DNA of 64,000 nucleotides from Isoetes taiwanensis (Eukaryota; Streptophyta; Lycopodiopsida; Isoetales; Isoetaceae), in contig JAJEKV010000001.1 of NCBI GenBank assembly GCA_021234155.1, positions 32,874,177 through 32,938,176 on the forward strand, in the 5' to 3' direction. This document shows, in pieces, positions 21,566-32,702 of this stretch. The translations under genes were made by a program, and so were the position numbers. The notes under the pieces were generated by a model. That model saw only the letters and a list, made by a program, of their open reading frames with translations. It was not told the origin of the DNA and searched no databases. Each line of letters opens with the position of its first letter. The stretch's first letter is position 1.

Positions 21566-22649
21566 TGCTGCACGACATAAAGAACCTTCCAGAGTGTAGG
21601 GATTGCGGATACAAGATGGACGAGCTCCTACACCTCTTGCGCCAACAACCCGACCTCGATGACTTTATCGACCAGGAATCAGCATCAGAGAAGCCCACAC
21701 CTATACCGGGCAGTCATCATCCGACGTCGAAGCCTATAACAACAAGGTTATGACGTCGACGACCTCATCGACGTCCACAAGGCCTCCAAAATTTAATTGC
21801 TATTAGTTTTTCACAATGATTTTTGCATGAAACCACTATGTTAAACTGATATTAGCTTGTGGGTTAATATGTTGATTAAGCATGAATAGTTATTTAGGGT
21901 GGTTCATACTTATGATTTCTTGTCCTAGTTTATTATCACAATTCACCATCATGGTTTTAATGGTAGTTATTCTATTTGGTTTAAAGCCATGTGTTTTAAT
22001 AGTGCTTTATTGTCATGTTTTAAACATGTGGTTAAACAACCTAATACTGATGATTTGTACAACAATTGTTTGTGTAGCTTAGCATGGTTGTTTAATGAAG
22101 TTCTCTTCGTCCTTTGATATGAACTAATGTTGTTTTATACAAGAAAATATCCCAATTTTTTTCCAAAAAATATAGGCTAACTACTAATGGTTAGTTCATC
22201 AAGATAGCAAAGACTTGCATCTTTAACTTATTTAGTGAAAAGGACAAATCAATGATGTTTTAGACGATGGAATTGGTATTGGTTTCATGAACATAATAAT
22301 AGAGAAACAACTTAAAGACCATTGCCATTTAGAAGACATAAGTGGCCAACACGCTATAAGTTTTTCCATTAAATTGTTACATGTTCATCGTATTCTTGAT
22401 GTTTTTGTTATGTAATTGATATTGCTTTATATAACAAATGAAGAAAGGTTTCTTGAACATTCTATTTATTGTTTGAGAATAGTATTGATAATTTGTATTT
22501 TAATTTGCCCATAACAAACCGTAGCATACATCACAAGAGGTCAGGGAATTGAACCCTGGTATTTCCATTTGGTTCATCCACATAACAGCTTTGAAATTTA
22601 GAAAAAGATTCATCACGGAACAAAATTTACCATATCTTATTTCGCATCA

Positions 22650-22743
22650 TTCTTCTTCTTCTTCTTCTTCTTCTTCTTCTTCTTCTTCTTCTTCTTCTTC
22701 TTCTTCTTCTTCTTCTTCTTCTTCTTCTTCTTCTTCTTCTTCT
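22650..22743. repeat. (TTC)n microsatellite
   Basis: About 31 uninterrupted TTC repeats. The poly-Ser reading frame through it is meaningless. Confidence 0.99.
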
Positions 22744-24738
22744 AGGTTGCCTGAAAAGTCAAGCTAAGTGGACAAGATTAATGACAACCTGCACAAATTT
22801 CTATAATTATATGCATGTAAATCTCACAAACTTTCTAGCTTTTGTGTCACTTTTATCACAATGTACAACAATGACATTAAAAAATTTCAAGTCTCACCTT
22901 ATTCATGGCAGCCTGCAGAGAGGCCAGTGCAATTACTCTTCAATATTGATCCTCTGAAGTATCCTATGCTGATAGATCATATATAGTCACCAAATTAGCA
23001 AGGGCATACCACTTCAACTAAATCCCCCTGTAGCAAGAACATACGAATGCACATTTCACCAGATAACCCCTTTGGACAAACGTTGCAAATAGTCATACCA
23101 AGAAGTAAGCGATTCCAGAATTAAGGTGCAGAAAACCTATTAACAATTTGCAGAAACATTAACATGAGCCACATATAACCCTTTTAGGCAGAAGTTGCAA
23201 GTAAATCATCATGTCAATAAGCGATAAAACATATGGAAGAGCTATTAATAATTTCCAAGGACAATATCGAATGATATAAAGACACTGATCTTGCTGAATG
23301 TCTGTGATGCTGATGAAACACGATACCCATGTGATGCTGATGAAACACGATACCCAGTATGATCAAATCAATTTTCTGCAAAATAGTTTAGAGACATACC
23401 ATTGCACTTCTAAGGCATCCAAAAACAACAACATTGAAGACAAACGAATTTAGGAACTCAATGAAAACCACACCGGCACGAAGCATCCAAAGACGGGAGC
23501 AAAAACTGAAAAGCTTAAGAAACTCCAACCCATAGCCGAATCGATTGGATCTGTTCCAAAAAATAACCATGCAAGGGATTAAAGAGGCAAAGATGTTATA
23601 ATAGAAAAAGAAAAGAATCAAAACGATCCATCCAACAGACTAAGAATGGAACGATTCAAGGCTCATATGCCAAGCGGAAAGAACACAAGAACATAAAGAA
23701 GGAAATGCAAATACATAAACAAAGAGGGCACAAGGGCACAAGTGGGAAAAGAGGCGGAACTTCATCGCGGGAAACGGAGTGGAAAAAATGGTCGTGGCAC
23801 TTTATTGGGCTTTTTTGAACGTTGGCACCTCCTCCTTTAATGATGGTGCTCACCGTAAACATTTTACAATACTTACCTTGTCAAATAATATTAATGCTCT
23901 CAACAACATAGAATTTAGCCAACGTTCAAAAAAATATAAATTTTAAGTTAAGACACCAAGGCCCTATCAACCGTTGCACACAACCCTCCCCCCTCCCTCG
24001 GGCGGGGCCACCATGTACCTTTACAAGTACCAAGCTTTGTTGGAGACCAACCATGAACCTACCATAATTAGCTTACACCTTTTAATCTATTTCACACATT
24101 GTGAAATATATCATATAATAGACTAGAAATATAAATGTATATATATTACCATGTCTAAAAAAGATGAATAAGAGATGCAATATCAAGACATTGTGTTAGA
24201 GTTCTCCTATAGCCATTCCTCCACATAAGCACCGACTCCCAAGGCAAATTTTGAAAATAGGATATAGTGGAACACGCATGGTGGTTACTATAGTGGTATC
24301 TCTTGAACCCGAAAAACGACCAGAAGCATCATTAGCTAGTTCATATTTGAAGTTGTCACTGCTCTCCAACTATAAAAATGTAGCCGAAAACATCCCTTCA
24401 TGATAAATCCTTGAATCTTATAACATATTAAAACATTCTCTAAACTCATCTAAACTTTTATGACTTTCCACAAGGGACAAAGCAATAATTGGATTAAATC
24501 TACAAGTTAGATAAAAGGTCTAACTTAATCTTAAGAACTTCTATACAAGGGGCTTATAAATTTACAGTGCAAACAATTTAAGCCAACCTAATCAATATTG
24601 GTACTTAAATTTTAGTTAGTCTACATCAGATTGAGAAGAAGAATGGAATCCAGTTGAATTGAGATGGAAGGGGAACCATAGTTATTAACATAAAGATAAT
24701 TGATTGGATGCTCTCTAGGGGATCACTATAAGGTGTAG

Positions 24739-24890
24739 ATAACGCCCTGGCCTGAGGGTGTTACGGAAAAAAAAAAAAATTGAGGGCCATCAAAATGGCG
24801 AGGGGTGCACGCAGCGCACTCCCGAGCCATTTTGATGGCCCGATTTTATTTTTTTTTTTTTGAAGTAACACCCGAAGGCCAGGGCGTTAT
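24739..24890. repeat. 152-bp hairpin, MITE-like
   Basis: Arms ATAACGCCCTGGCC and GGCCAGGGCGTTAT. The inverted structure continues inward: GGGTGTTAC / GTAACACCC, an A-run opposite a T-run, and GGGCCATCAAAATGGC / GCCATTTTGATGGCCC. Near-perfect inversion over almost its whole length marks it as a foldback or miniature element, nested in the 3.7-kb insertion. Confidence 0.85.
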
Positions 24891-25503
24891 CGCCCTTAAC
24901 ACACTGCTCTGAGAGTTTTGGGCCATCCGATCACCATCAAAATTGCTCAAAATCGTCCATTTAATAACATCCTAGTAACACCCTAGGATGTTATGAAGTA
25001 GCAATGTGTTATGGCTCATAACACCATTGGCCAAGATTGATCTCAACCGTTGGATCACTATAAACTTGAGGGGCGATGTGTTAAGGTGCAGTGGCCTTGA
25101 GGTGGTACTGAGATATCTTTCGTATTATTCATTTCACAAAAAAACCCTATCATAGATCAATTGTATTAATGATCACTATGCTAAACAACAAAACCACTAG
25201 TATATGCATGAGACTATCTCGTAAACTACGATGAGAGAAAAAACCACTATAGCATTGACAACCACCATTGATAACCACGTCATGAACCACTACTAGCCTT
25301 CATAAACCATGATCACTAACCAAACCACTACAGTATTGAGAACCACCATTGATAACTATGTCATGAACCACTATTAGTCTTGACAAACCACTACGACATG
25401 TGGTTTTCTTCTGTCAAATAAATTCATGAATAAAAAATCATATATACCATGGTTTTTGGACGATTTGATACCAGTTAAACATGATAGTTCATTTCTGGGG
25501 GCC

Positions 25504-26470
25504 TTTATCTAGGAACGGCAGCAAGCAGAACAAGAACTTCAGGACTTCGACGAAGGCCTGCGGATGACAAGGACAGCTCCCCCGCTCGGGTTAGGCATCA
25601 CCAGCTTAACCCCAATCATCATCGAAGGCCAAGAGTACCTCCTGCTGCACGACATAAAGAACCTTCCAAAGTGTAGGGATTGCGGATACAAGATGGACGA
25701 GCTCCTACACCTCTTGCGCCAACAACCCGACCTCGATGACTTTATCGACCAGGAATCAGCATCAGAGAAGCCCACACCTATACTGGGCAGTCATCATCCG
25801 ACGTCGAAGCCTATAACAATATCCGGCAGATGATGATACAATAGGAGCTGCCTTCACAGGAGGAATTCATAGCCATCCAAGAACGTTTGGGCATTCGTGG
25901 AAAGACGACGAGCACACTCCTGCCAAGCTCTTCATCAACGACGCCAACTGGGGCCAACAGAAGCGGAGTCAACTTGACCTTCTTCAGGACCTGACAGCGG
26001 TACCAGTGGACGAGTACTCCGGGAGGCACAGGGCCGGCATCAGGACCATAGAAGAGGCATGAGAAGGAGTACATGACAAGGCCCTCAGATACTACCTTCT
26101 GCTCCTCACCGACAGAAGGATAGCAATGATACACTGGCAGTTCAGCCCACGGGGAGAAGAAGGGGTACTCATGCTCATTGCCCTCTCGGGGTTTGGTAGT
26201 AGATATGCTCGGATGCCTCAAAACATCGACCATGTCATACTAGTGAAGAGGACAATAGCCCTGAGCATCTTCGACTTTGCAATCCCATACCGATGTCAGG
26301 GCAGATTAGCCGTCACTGTGCACTGTCGGATCGAAGAGTGGAAGTTTTGGTAATGGCGTTGCAAGGTGGTACACCTACCAATATTCTCAGGAACTTGGGA
26401 CGTATGGTTGGTATAGCCCAAGTGAAGAAGTTCTTGGAAGACCACCCTGCATATCAAAGATTCCAAGAAT
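25504..26470 (+). pseudogene. gypsy-1A leader ORF 2, continuation
   Basis: Coding-like sequence between the duplicated segment and gag. It includes MTRTAPPLGLGITSLTPIII (from 25564), CRDCGYKMDELLHLLRQQPD, QEEFIAIQERLGI (about 25860), then in other frames ARMPQNIDHVILVKRTIALS (about 26210-26270), VEVLVMALQGGTPTNIL (about 26340) and KKFLEDHPAYQRFQE ending at about 26470. The same series is better preserved in gypsy-1B (59063-60183, minus). It is not gag, protease or polymerase; I do not recognise the family. The region carries several stops. Confidence 0.5.
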
Positions 26471-26771
26471 AGATTAAAATTTTCTCTCTATCAAATCATT
26501 TTAATAATATTTTATCTTATGAATATATGTTATTAGCATTATGAATGTTTTTTGATATAATTTGTCCCCACAACTATATCATCAAACAACCAATGCAACA
26601 ACAAATAAAGATAATCAGAAAAGTGCAATCTAATGTGTGTGCAGCTAGAGCACCCGAGAATGTAGAGCAAAATCGACACCCCCAGGAGAGCGAACCCCCC
26701 CAAGACAATTCCAACCAAGGAACCTATTCTAGGAGTTCGAAGAACCAACTCCAGAAGAAGAGATATCCCAG

Positions 26772-27309
26772 ATGAGATCGGATATCCAAGAGATAAGAGC
26801 GTTGCTGGTAGGAAGGGTAGCAATTGCACTGGACCAGAACGTCCAGCTATCCCAAACACCTGCTGACGGAACAGATAAGACAAGGAAGAGAAACTGGAGA
26901 AGGAGATCCCCCAGCACGGATTCCTCCAACACTAGTTCCGACTCCAACTCGAAATCAGAAGAGCATGATAACGATTGGCAGGACCGCTGGGAGGGTCCAA
27001 ACCGTGATAAAGGCAAGAACGAGGCTGACTATCAGAGGAAAGTCGACTCCGCACTGAACAATGTGTGGAAAGCCAGGAAGTTAGAATAGTTCTCAGGAGA
27101 TAACGGGCCAGGGATAGAAGCCGAGGCCTTGTTAGACGAGATGAGAGAGTATGAGAATACTTATCGCATGAAAGATAAGGACAAGGGTAGAGTAGCAACA
27201 GCCAACCTCAAGGGAGCGGCCAGAATTTGGTGGAAAGGCTATGCCAAGGCCCATGGGTTAAGCAGGGATAGCTGCAGATTCAAGAAGTTCTCCAAGGCAT
27301 TTAAGTGTC
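26772..27309 (+). pseudogene. gypsy-1A gag, N-terminal part
   Basis: Capsid-type gag: MRSDIQEIRALLVGRVAIA, an acidic/Ser-rich spacer (RRRSPSTDSSNTSSDSNS), then WKARKLE with a stop, and ALLDEMREYENTYRMKDKDKG and ANLKGAARIWWKGYAKAHGL, the Trp-rich block of the Retrotrans_gag domain. The frame is cut after FSKAFK by gypsy-2, whose target duplication starts at 27305. Gypsy-1B reads straight through this point (FSKAFKRHYVSREHKFHMM). Confidence 0.8.
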
Positions 27310-28107
27310 TGTCCGACGCCTACAAAGTAGACACAACCCCGCTACCTAGAATTCTCAGAATTCCCCACAACTACGAACTCCCTGAGCTCCCCACGCACGA
27401 TTGCTTACTGATCCCCAGGATCAGTCTGAAGCACAGCTTCAGCAGTTCTACACACAAGAACTGAGTACTGCCACAACAGTATTGCTCTAAGAGCACACAA
27501 GAACGCTTCCAAAGTAGAGCGTTCCCCTAAGCCAACACCAAAAAGTGAAGTGGCTTAGAACAAGCTGAATTGATCACCAATGGATTCGTAATGGGCCAGA
27601 ACCTTCGTCAGTAGAAGATTAGGCTGATCAGAAGAGCGGTATGCTTCAACGGCTTGCTTCAAGGAAGAAAACTGTGTCCTCAGAAAACGTCCCCAAAACT
27701 CTTTATAAGGCTGGCAGGGCCAAGAATAGGTCGAAAAAGGCCTATGGGCCTTTTCTATAGCTCAAATTGAGCAATAATAGCTCAGATCCGGCCTCTTTCG
27801 GTTGATCCGGCCGTGCTATATCAGGCTGCGATCAGATATCTTCGAAAAGCCTTTTGGCTTAACCCATCCAATGGGTTTCCGCCACCTCACACCCCTAACT
27901 CAATGGTTAGGTGGTTTTTTAGAAGAACTTTATCATTTAATTAAAACGGCACATTAGCATACGAAAGTTTTCTTATTTAAAAGTTATCCCCATGCCGCCC
28001 CTAGGCGGTATTGCCGCATGGGACGTTCCCAGGCCATCCCGTGGCATTCCCAAGGTGAACTCCTGGTCCCAAGGCCGGCAAGCACGACTTGCCCTTGGAC
28101 CGTAATA
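27310..28107 (-). repeat. 3' LTR of gypsy-2A
   Basis: About 798 bp, aligning along its whole length with 34161-34820 apart from indels. Shared blocks include ACGCCTACAAAGTAGACACA, CAGGATCAGTCTGAAGCACA and ATGCCGCCCCTAGGCGGTAT. In element orientation its outer end reads TAT where the other LTR has TGT. Confidence 0.9.
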
Positions 28108-28125
28108 ATTTCCTCCCCTCCCCGT
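28108..28125 (-). other. Polypurine tract of gypsy-2A
   Basis: Minus-strand GGGGAGGGGAGGAAAT directly precedes the 3' LTR, the position used to prime plus-strand DNA synthesis. Confidence 0.8.
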
Positions 28126-28144
28126 AGGATCTTGTCCTCAAGGT

Positions 28145-28339
28145 CTAGAGGTTCAAATGAGGAAAACGTTGCACAAACTCATCCGTCTCCCAAGTGACAT
28201 CTGTAGGAGACTGGACTCGCCACAAGACCAGATATTCACGAATATCTCTATTGCGCAACTGCCGAACACGAGTATCTAGAATCCGTTCGGGTGTTACAGC
28301 GGAGCTTAACACTAGCGGTATACTCTCAGGACTAACCAC
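28145..28339 (-). pseudogene. gypsy-2A chromodomain-like C-terminus
   Basis: Reads PERILDTRVRQLRNRDIREYL, then VLWRVQSPTDVTWETDEFVQRF: the pattern of the integrase C-terminal chromodomain of plant chromoviruses (PExIxDxR..RxxxEYLVxWxxxxxxxxTWE). This domain guides integration towards particular chromatin. It is separated from the integrase core by a stop near 28506. Confidence 0.75.
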
Positions 28340-28505
28340 GTTGTCTAAGGTGGCTTACATGAAATACAAGATGAATCCCAATATCCTGCGGTAAGGCCAA
28401 CTCATATGTTGTGGTTCCTATCCTTTTAACAATCTTAAAAGGTCCAGCATATCTTGGGGTTAACTTAGGCACACGCCCTTTAACCAACAGTTTAAGGGTC
28501 TTATT

Positions 28506-29286
28506 TCATAATGCTGAAGGATACACAATCCTTAAGAACACATAATCACCTTCCTCATAGGTAACATCACGTCTATGCTTATTAGCATACACTTGAGCGC
28601 GATCTTGTGCCCTACGCAGATTTTGTCGACACTGAAGCAAAATTGCATTCATATCATCCAATATATTCACAGCAGCATCCGTTTTTAGATACTTGTGCAT
28701 ACCAGCATAAGTTCTAGGATTTTGCCCCATCATAGCAACAAAGGGAGTCATCTTAATTCCCGTATGATGGCTGTTGTTATACGCAAACTCTAGGTAATGC
28801 AAGTAATCCTCCCAACGAGTTTGACGTTCATGGACAAAACTTCTCAACATATCCTCTAAGATCACGTTGATTCTCTCAGTTTGGCCATCCGTTTGTGGGT
28901 GGTTACTACTACTCATTCTCAATCGTACCTTAAGACCTTTCATAAGGTCTTTCCAAAAATGCCCTGTAAACTTGGTGTCCCGATCACTTATGATAGACAA
29001 AGGCAAACTAAAAAGAGGAAAAACATATCTCATATATGCAATTGCTACATCTGGACCAGTAGCATCCTCCTTTAAGACCACAAATTTGGCGTACTTAGTT
29101 AGGGAACCAACGATCACCTACACTTGAGTGTTCTGCCTAACAGTTCTAGGTAAAGAGACTATGAAGTCCACACTTATACATTTCCATCTTTGCAAGGGTA
29201 TAGGTATAGGTTGCAATAGTCCTGGAGCATGACCATGGTCAGCTTTAACAGCTTGGCATGTCAGGCATGTCAGACAATGCGAGACT
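28506..29286 (-). pseudogene. gypsy-2A integrase core
   Basis: From the zinc-finger Cys pair (CLTCQAVKADHG, about 29240) through VDFIVSLPRT (first catalytic Asp), a stop at about 29118, SDRDTKFTGHFW (second Asp) and QTDGQTERIN (catalytic Glu) to the region before the chromodomain. It is the DDE recombinase that inserts the cDNA. The HHCC zinc finger is split by the foldback insert, with the H-H half on its other side at about 30500-30590. Confidence 0.88.
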
Positions 29287-29293
29287 AAGCACC

Positions 29294-30451
29294 CACTTTA
29301 TTGGCTCCCGAAACTGACTCGTCAGGCCAACCGGGTTCGCCCAAGCGAACCCCAAAAATTCGCACAGGTGAACCCGTTGGATTCGCCCAGGCGAACCCGC
29401 CATTGACGTGGCGGGGCGGTCGCGGGGGCGGGATGCCTGCGTGGCGTTGCTACCAGGTTCGCCTAGGCGAACCCCAAACCGGGGTTAGTGACGTTGGCTG
29501 GAAGATGGCAGAGAGCATGGCAGGCATTGATTGCTGCCCTGCCGGGTTCGCCCAAGCGAACCCACCGGCGGGGCCTCTGCATATGGCAGGGCCAGTACGG
29601 CCAGTACGGGCAGATCAGGCATTGATTGCGGCCCTGCATTTGAAAGGTCTCGAACAAATTGAGAGGCATGAAAGGTTTGAAATTTGATCGCAGATCTTAG
29701 ATGCAGCTGGATTTCGCAATTTGGGCCTGGATATAACAACGTTTAATCAGGCTAAATTGCTTCTGGAGATGTATTCTTGCAAGAATTACAGTATCAGAGA
29801 ATCAGAGGGGTCCATTTCTCTTGTCTGGCTAGATCGCCCCCTTCTTACCGCTTCTGCTTGGGCTCCCAAGTGATCGAAATTTCCGATTTGGGCTTGATTC
29901 TGCTGCTTGATCCAATCGATTCCTCCATATCTGCAGCTCGATGCTTCGAAAATCTACAATTTGGGTTTGATTCTGCTGCTTGATCCATTCAATTTCCTGC
30001 ATTTCTGCAGCTTGATGCTTCAAATCTCGAATTTGGGCTGCTTAATCCCATCACTTCGTCTCATTTTTGCAGCTCGATGCTTCAAATATCTGATTTTTCC
30101 GCTGTGCCATATTCGATCCTTTTCAAATGCAGGGGCGCAATCAATGCCTGATCTGCCCGTACTGGCCGTACTGGCCCTGCCATATGCAGAGGCCCCGCCG
30201 GTGGGTTCGCCTGGGCGAACCCGGCAGGGCAGCAATCAATGCCTGCCATGCTCTCTGCCATCTGCCAGCCAACGTCACTAACCCCGGTTTGGGGTTCGCC
30301 TGGGCGAACCCGGTAGCAACGCCACGCAGGCATCCCGCCCCCGCGACGCCCCCGCGACGTCATTTGCGGGTTCGCCTGGGCGAATCCGACGGGTTCGCCT
30401 GGGCAAATTTTTGGGGTTCGCGCGGCTCGAGTTAGTTTCGGGAGCCGATCG
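29294..30451. mobile_element. 1.16-kb palindrome-rich foldback insert in gypsy-2A integrase
   Basis: Two arms of about 340 bp (about 29304-29650 and 30125-30446), inverted to each other at roughly 90% identity or better, start GGCTCCCGAAACT and surround a unique ~475-bp centre. AAGCACC flanks both sides (29287-29293 and 30452-30458), a candidate 7-bp target duplication. Each arm holds four or more copies of the 20-bp palindrome GGGTTCGCCYRGGCGAACCC. There is no credible gene: the long ORFs are mirror translations of the two arms. A second copy of the right arm, in the same gypsy-2 context, is at 63345-63640. Confidence 0.85.
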
Positions 30452-30458
30452 AAGCACC

Positions 30459-31157
30459 GGAGACCAAGTCCCGGACTTGTTCTTTCATGTCTGGCCAATA
30501 GTAGTGACGTTTGACCAACTCATAGGTCTTCCACTCACCCCCGTGCCCAGCTTGCGAGGTTTCATGATGGTCACACGATATCAAAACTCGAAGATTATCA
30601 TGCAATGGAACATAAATCCTAGATTTATAAAAGTATAACCCCTCTTTCTCAGTCCACCAATCCCCAGATTTGGTTACCACGGGTTGTTGCTTATCTTCTT
30701 GATATGCGTTTCTAATCCTTTGGAAGAGATCACTCTCCCCTACCATTAAAGTATTTAAACGCTTAATCCTAGATAAGGCATCCGCAACCGGATTGTTCTT
30801 TCCAGGAGTATGCTCAATACTAAAATGAAACTCATGCAAAAAGTCAAGCCACCTAGCTTGCCTAGGACTAATCTCTGCTTGGCTTTGCAAAAACCTTAAG
30901 GGCTTATGATCAGTATAAACCACAAACTTGCGTGGCTCTTTATTGGTACCACATCTCAAGTAGTGCCGCCACGTCTTCAATGCATGAACTATAGCCAATA
31001 GTTCTTGCTCATATGTTGCATAATTTCGTTCTGCTTGATTAAGCTTACGACTTTCATATGCAATAACATGACCTTGTTGCATGAGCACAGCTCCCAGAGC
31101 TTGCCCACAAGCATCCGTGTATACCTCAAACAACTCATTGAGGACTGGACTACTCAA
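30459..31157 (-). pseudogene. gypsy-2A RNase H and integrase zinc-finger half
   Basis: RNase H: FEVYTDACGQALGAVLMQ, AIVHALKTWRHYL, FVVYTDHKPLRF and NPVADALSR carry the Asp/Glu active-site residues used to degrade the RNA strand. Then follows the first half of the integrase zinc finger, with HHETSQAGHGGEWKTYELVK and YYWPDMKEQVRDLV. The frame is open throughout this part and ends where the foldback insert begins. Confidence 0.9.
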
Positions 31158-32100
31158 CTAAAAGGCTTTTAATCCTTTCAAAGGCCTCTTGTTGAGCTTG
31201 ACCCCACACATACTCTTGATCTTTTCTCAAAAGATCCGTGAGCGTGGCTACTACCTTAGACTTGGGCGCAAATTTCCTATAATAAGTAGCCAACCCGAGA
31301 AAGCTTCTCAACTCATGAACATTCTCAGGTTGAGTCCACTCTTGTACCGCTCGTACCTTGTTAGGGTCCGGAGACACTCCCTCCCCCGACAAGATGTGGC
31401 CTAGATAAGCAACCCTTTGCTTGAGGAAATCACACTTAGAGACCTTAGCATATAACTTATTGAAACGTAACACTTTAAGCACTTGCTCTAGGTGCTGGAA
31501 GTGTTCTTCCAATGAGTTCGAGTAAACAAGTATATCATCTAGAAATACTTCAACTGATTTATCCAAATAATCAGCAAATACTCGGTTCATTAATCTCATG
31601 AACGTAGCCGGTGCATTGGTGAGACCAAACGGCATAACAAGGAACTCATAATGATCTTGATGAGTTCAAAAAGCTGTTTTTGGTTCATCACCTTCACGGA
31701 TTTTGATTTGATGATATCCACTTCTCAAATCAATCTTGGTAAACCAAGTTGCACCACCTAAACGATCTAAAACATCGTCAATCCGCGGCAAAGGGTATCT
31801 ATCCTTAACGGTTGCTTTGTTAAGTGCATGATAATCTATGCATATACGCATAGTGTTATCTTTTTTCTTAACTAACAATACTGGAGCTGCAAAAGAAGAC
31901 TTGCTTGGCTGGATAAAGCCTTTTCCAAGTAGTTCCCCAACTTGCTTTTTGACTTCCTCTAACTCAAGAAGACTCAAGCGATAAGGGGCTCTTGCCATTG
32001 GTTTAGTACCATGCTCGAGATCTATCTCATGCTCCACTCCCCTTGACGGAGGTGACCCTATAAGCAACTCCTCGGGAAACACATCCTTGTATCTTTCCAA
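31150..32100 (-). pseudogene. gypsy-2A reverse transcriptase
   Basis: Complete RT in two blocks. Fingers and palm: [50 protein letters not shown] (32100-31666). Then, after a stop and frame change at about 31650, [17 protein letters not shown], the catalytic VFLDDILVYS (FLDD in place of the commoner FIDD/YIDD) and LGHILSGEGVSPDP. The thumb region RSFLGLATYYRKF ends near 31150. Only one interruption was seen, so inactivation may be relatively late. Confidence 0.92.
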
Positions 32101-32702
32101 AAGATCAAGTAACTGAGGATGAAGCTGAGAGCTATATCCGATTGCTCTATAAGTGAATTATAAGTTTTAATACATATATCATTATCATATACATAAATTC
32201 CAAAAACTTGATTATTATTCACTCTAAAAGCAGTTTTGGCCTGAGTGGCCGACAACAATTTCCCGGATCCCACATATGGTGATCCTTGTATACTGACAGA
32301 CTTAGTGACTTCTAACTCAAAAGTTAATACATGGGATGCCCAATCAATGAGCGGATGTGCAGTTTGAAGCCACTTTATTCCCAAAATGACATCATAACGT
32401 TTCAAATTGATTAAATCAACATCAATTTTAAACTGAACTGCTCTAGGTGAACTTCTATCTTGAAGTATCAAGTCTATGCCCTGCGCTTGTTGATCTCCAT
32501 GTTGAACCTGAGGCACCGCCTCCCCTTCAACTACATACGGAGTCACCTTCGTCAGCTCTAGGCCTAGCTCCCTCGCTAAGTCTGCAGACAAGAAATTGTC
32601 AGTGCTCGCCGAATCAATAAGAACAATCACGTTCTTTTCCTTGATTCTACCTAGAACACGTATAACTTTAGCAAAGAAAACTTTAGAAGAATCATTTACC
32701 AT
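32058..32702 (-). pseudogene. gypsy-2A aspartic protease
   Basis: Retropepsin-type domain: VIVLIDSASTDNFLSADLA carries the active-site Asp, here DSA where most have D(S/T)G, so Gly is replaced by Ala. YDVILGIKWLQTAHPLIDW is the typical second conserved block. It would cleave the polyprotein. The overlap with gag (11 bp in another frame) suggests that the original joined frame has been disturbed. Confidence 0.85.

Larger units (their letters stand above)
12393..21747 (+). repeat. Tandem duplication unit 1, split by the 9-kb element
   Basis: A ~357-bp leader segment (12393-12567 plus 21566-21747) is followed directly by a second copy beginning at 21748. Both start GGYTAYGACGTCGACGACCT and end GACGTCGAAGCCTATAACAA. 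Gypsy-1B has only one copy, so the duplication is private to gypsy-1A or its lineage. Confidence 0.85.
21781..25503. mobile_element. ~3.7-kb non-autonomous insertion with imperfect TIRs
   Basis: Interrupts the second duplication unit between ...ATCGACGTCC and TTATCTAGGAAC. The ends form an imperfect inverted repeat (GGCCTCCAAAATTTAATT at left; the inverse of the right end is GGCCCCCAGAAATGAA). A second similar subterminal pair (CTATGTTAAACTGATAT and CTATCATGTTTAACTGGTAT) follows. AACCACTA-type motifs recur at 25190-25420. There is no coding region of note. It contains a (TTC)n tract and a separate 152-bp hairpin. I could not define a clean target duplication, so the borders are uncertain by about 10 bp. 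An hAT-like derivative is possible but unproven. Confidence 0.6.
21748..25827 (+). repeat. Tandem duplication unit 2, split by the 3.7-kb insert
   Basis: Second copy of the ~357-bp leader segment: 21748 to about 21776, then about 25504-25827 after the insertion. It contains the intact target site of the 9-kb element, which proves where that element went in. Confidence 0.85.

Noticed and set aside
22549-22767. ORF with long poly-Ser run
   Set aside because: Produced by the (TTC)n microsatellite; no other coding evidence.
21777-25503. Assignment of the 3.7-kb insertion to PIF/Harbinger from its GGCC ends
   Set aside because: The flanks do not show a TTA/TAA duplication, and the inner motifs do not support the family.
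29301-29687. 128-codon ORF with Pro/Gly/Arg-rich product, mirrored by a 138-codon minus-strand ORF at 30082-30498
   Set aside because: The two are translations of the same inverted-repeat arms; the sequence is explained by palindromes, not protein coding.
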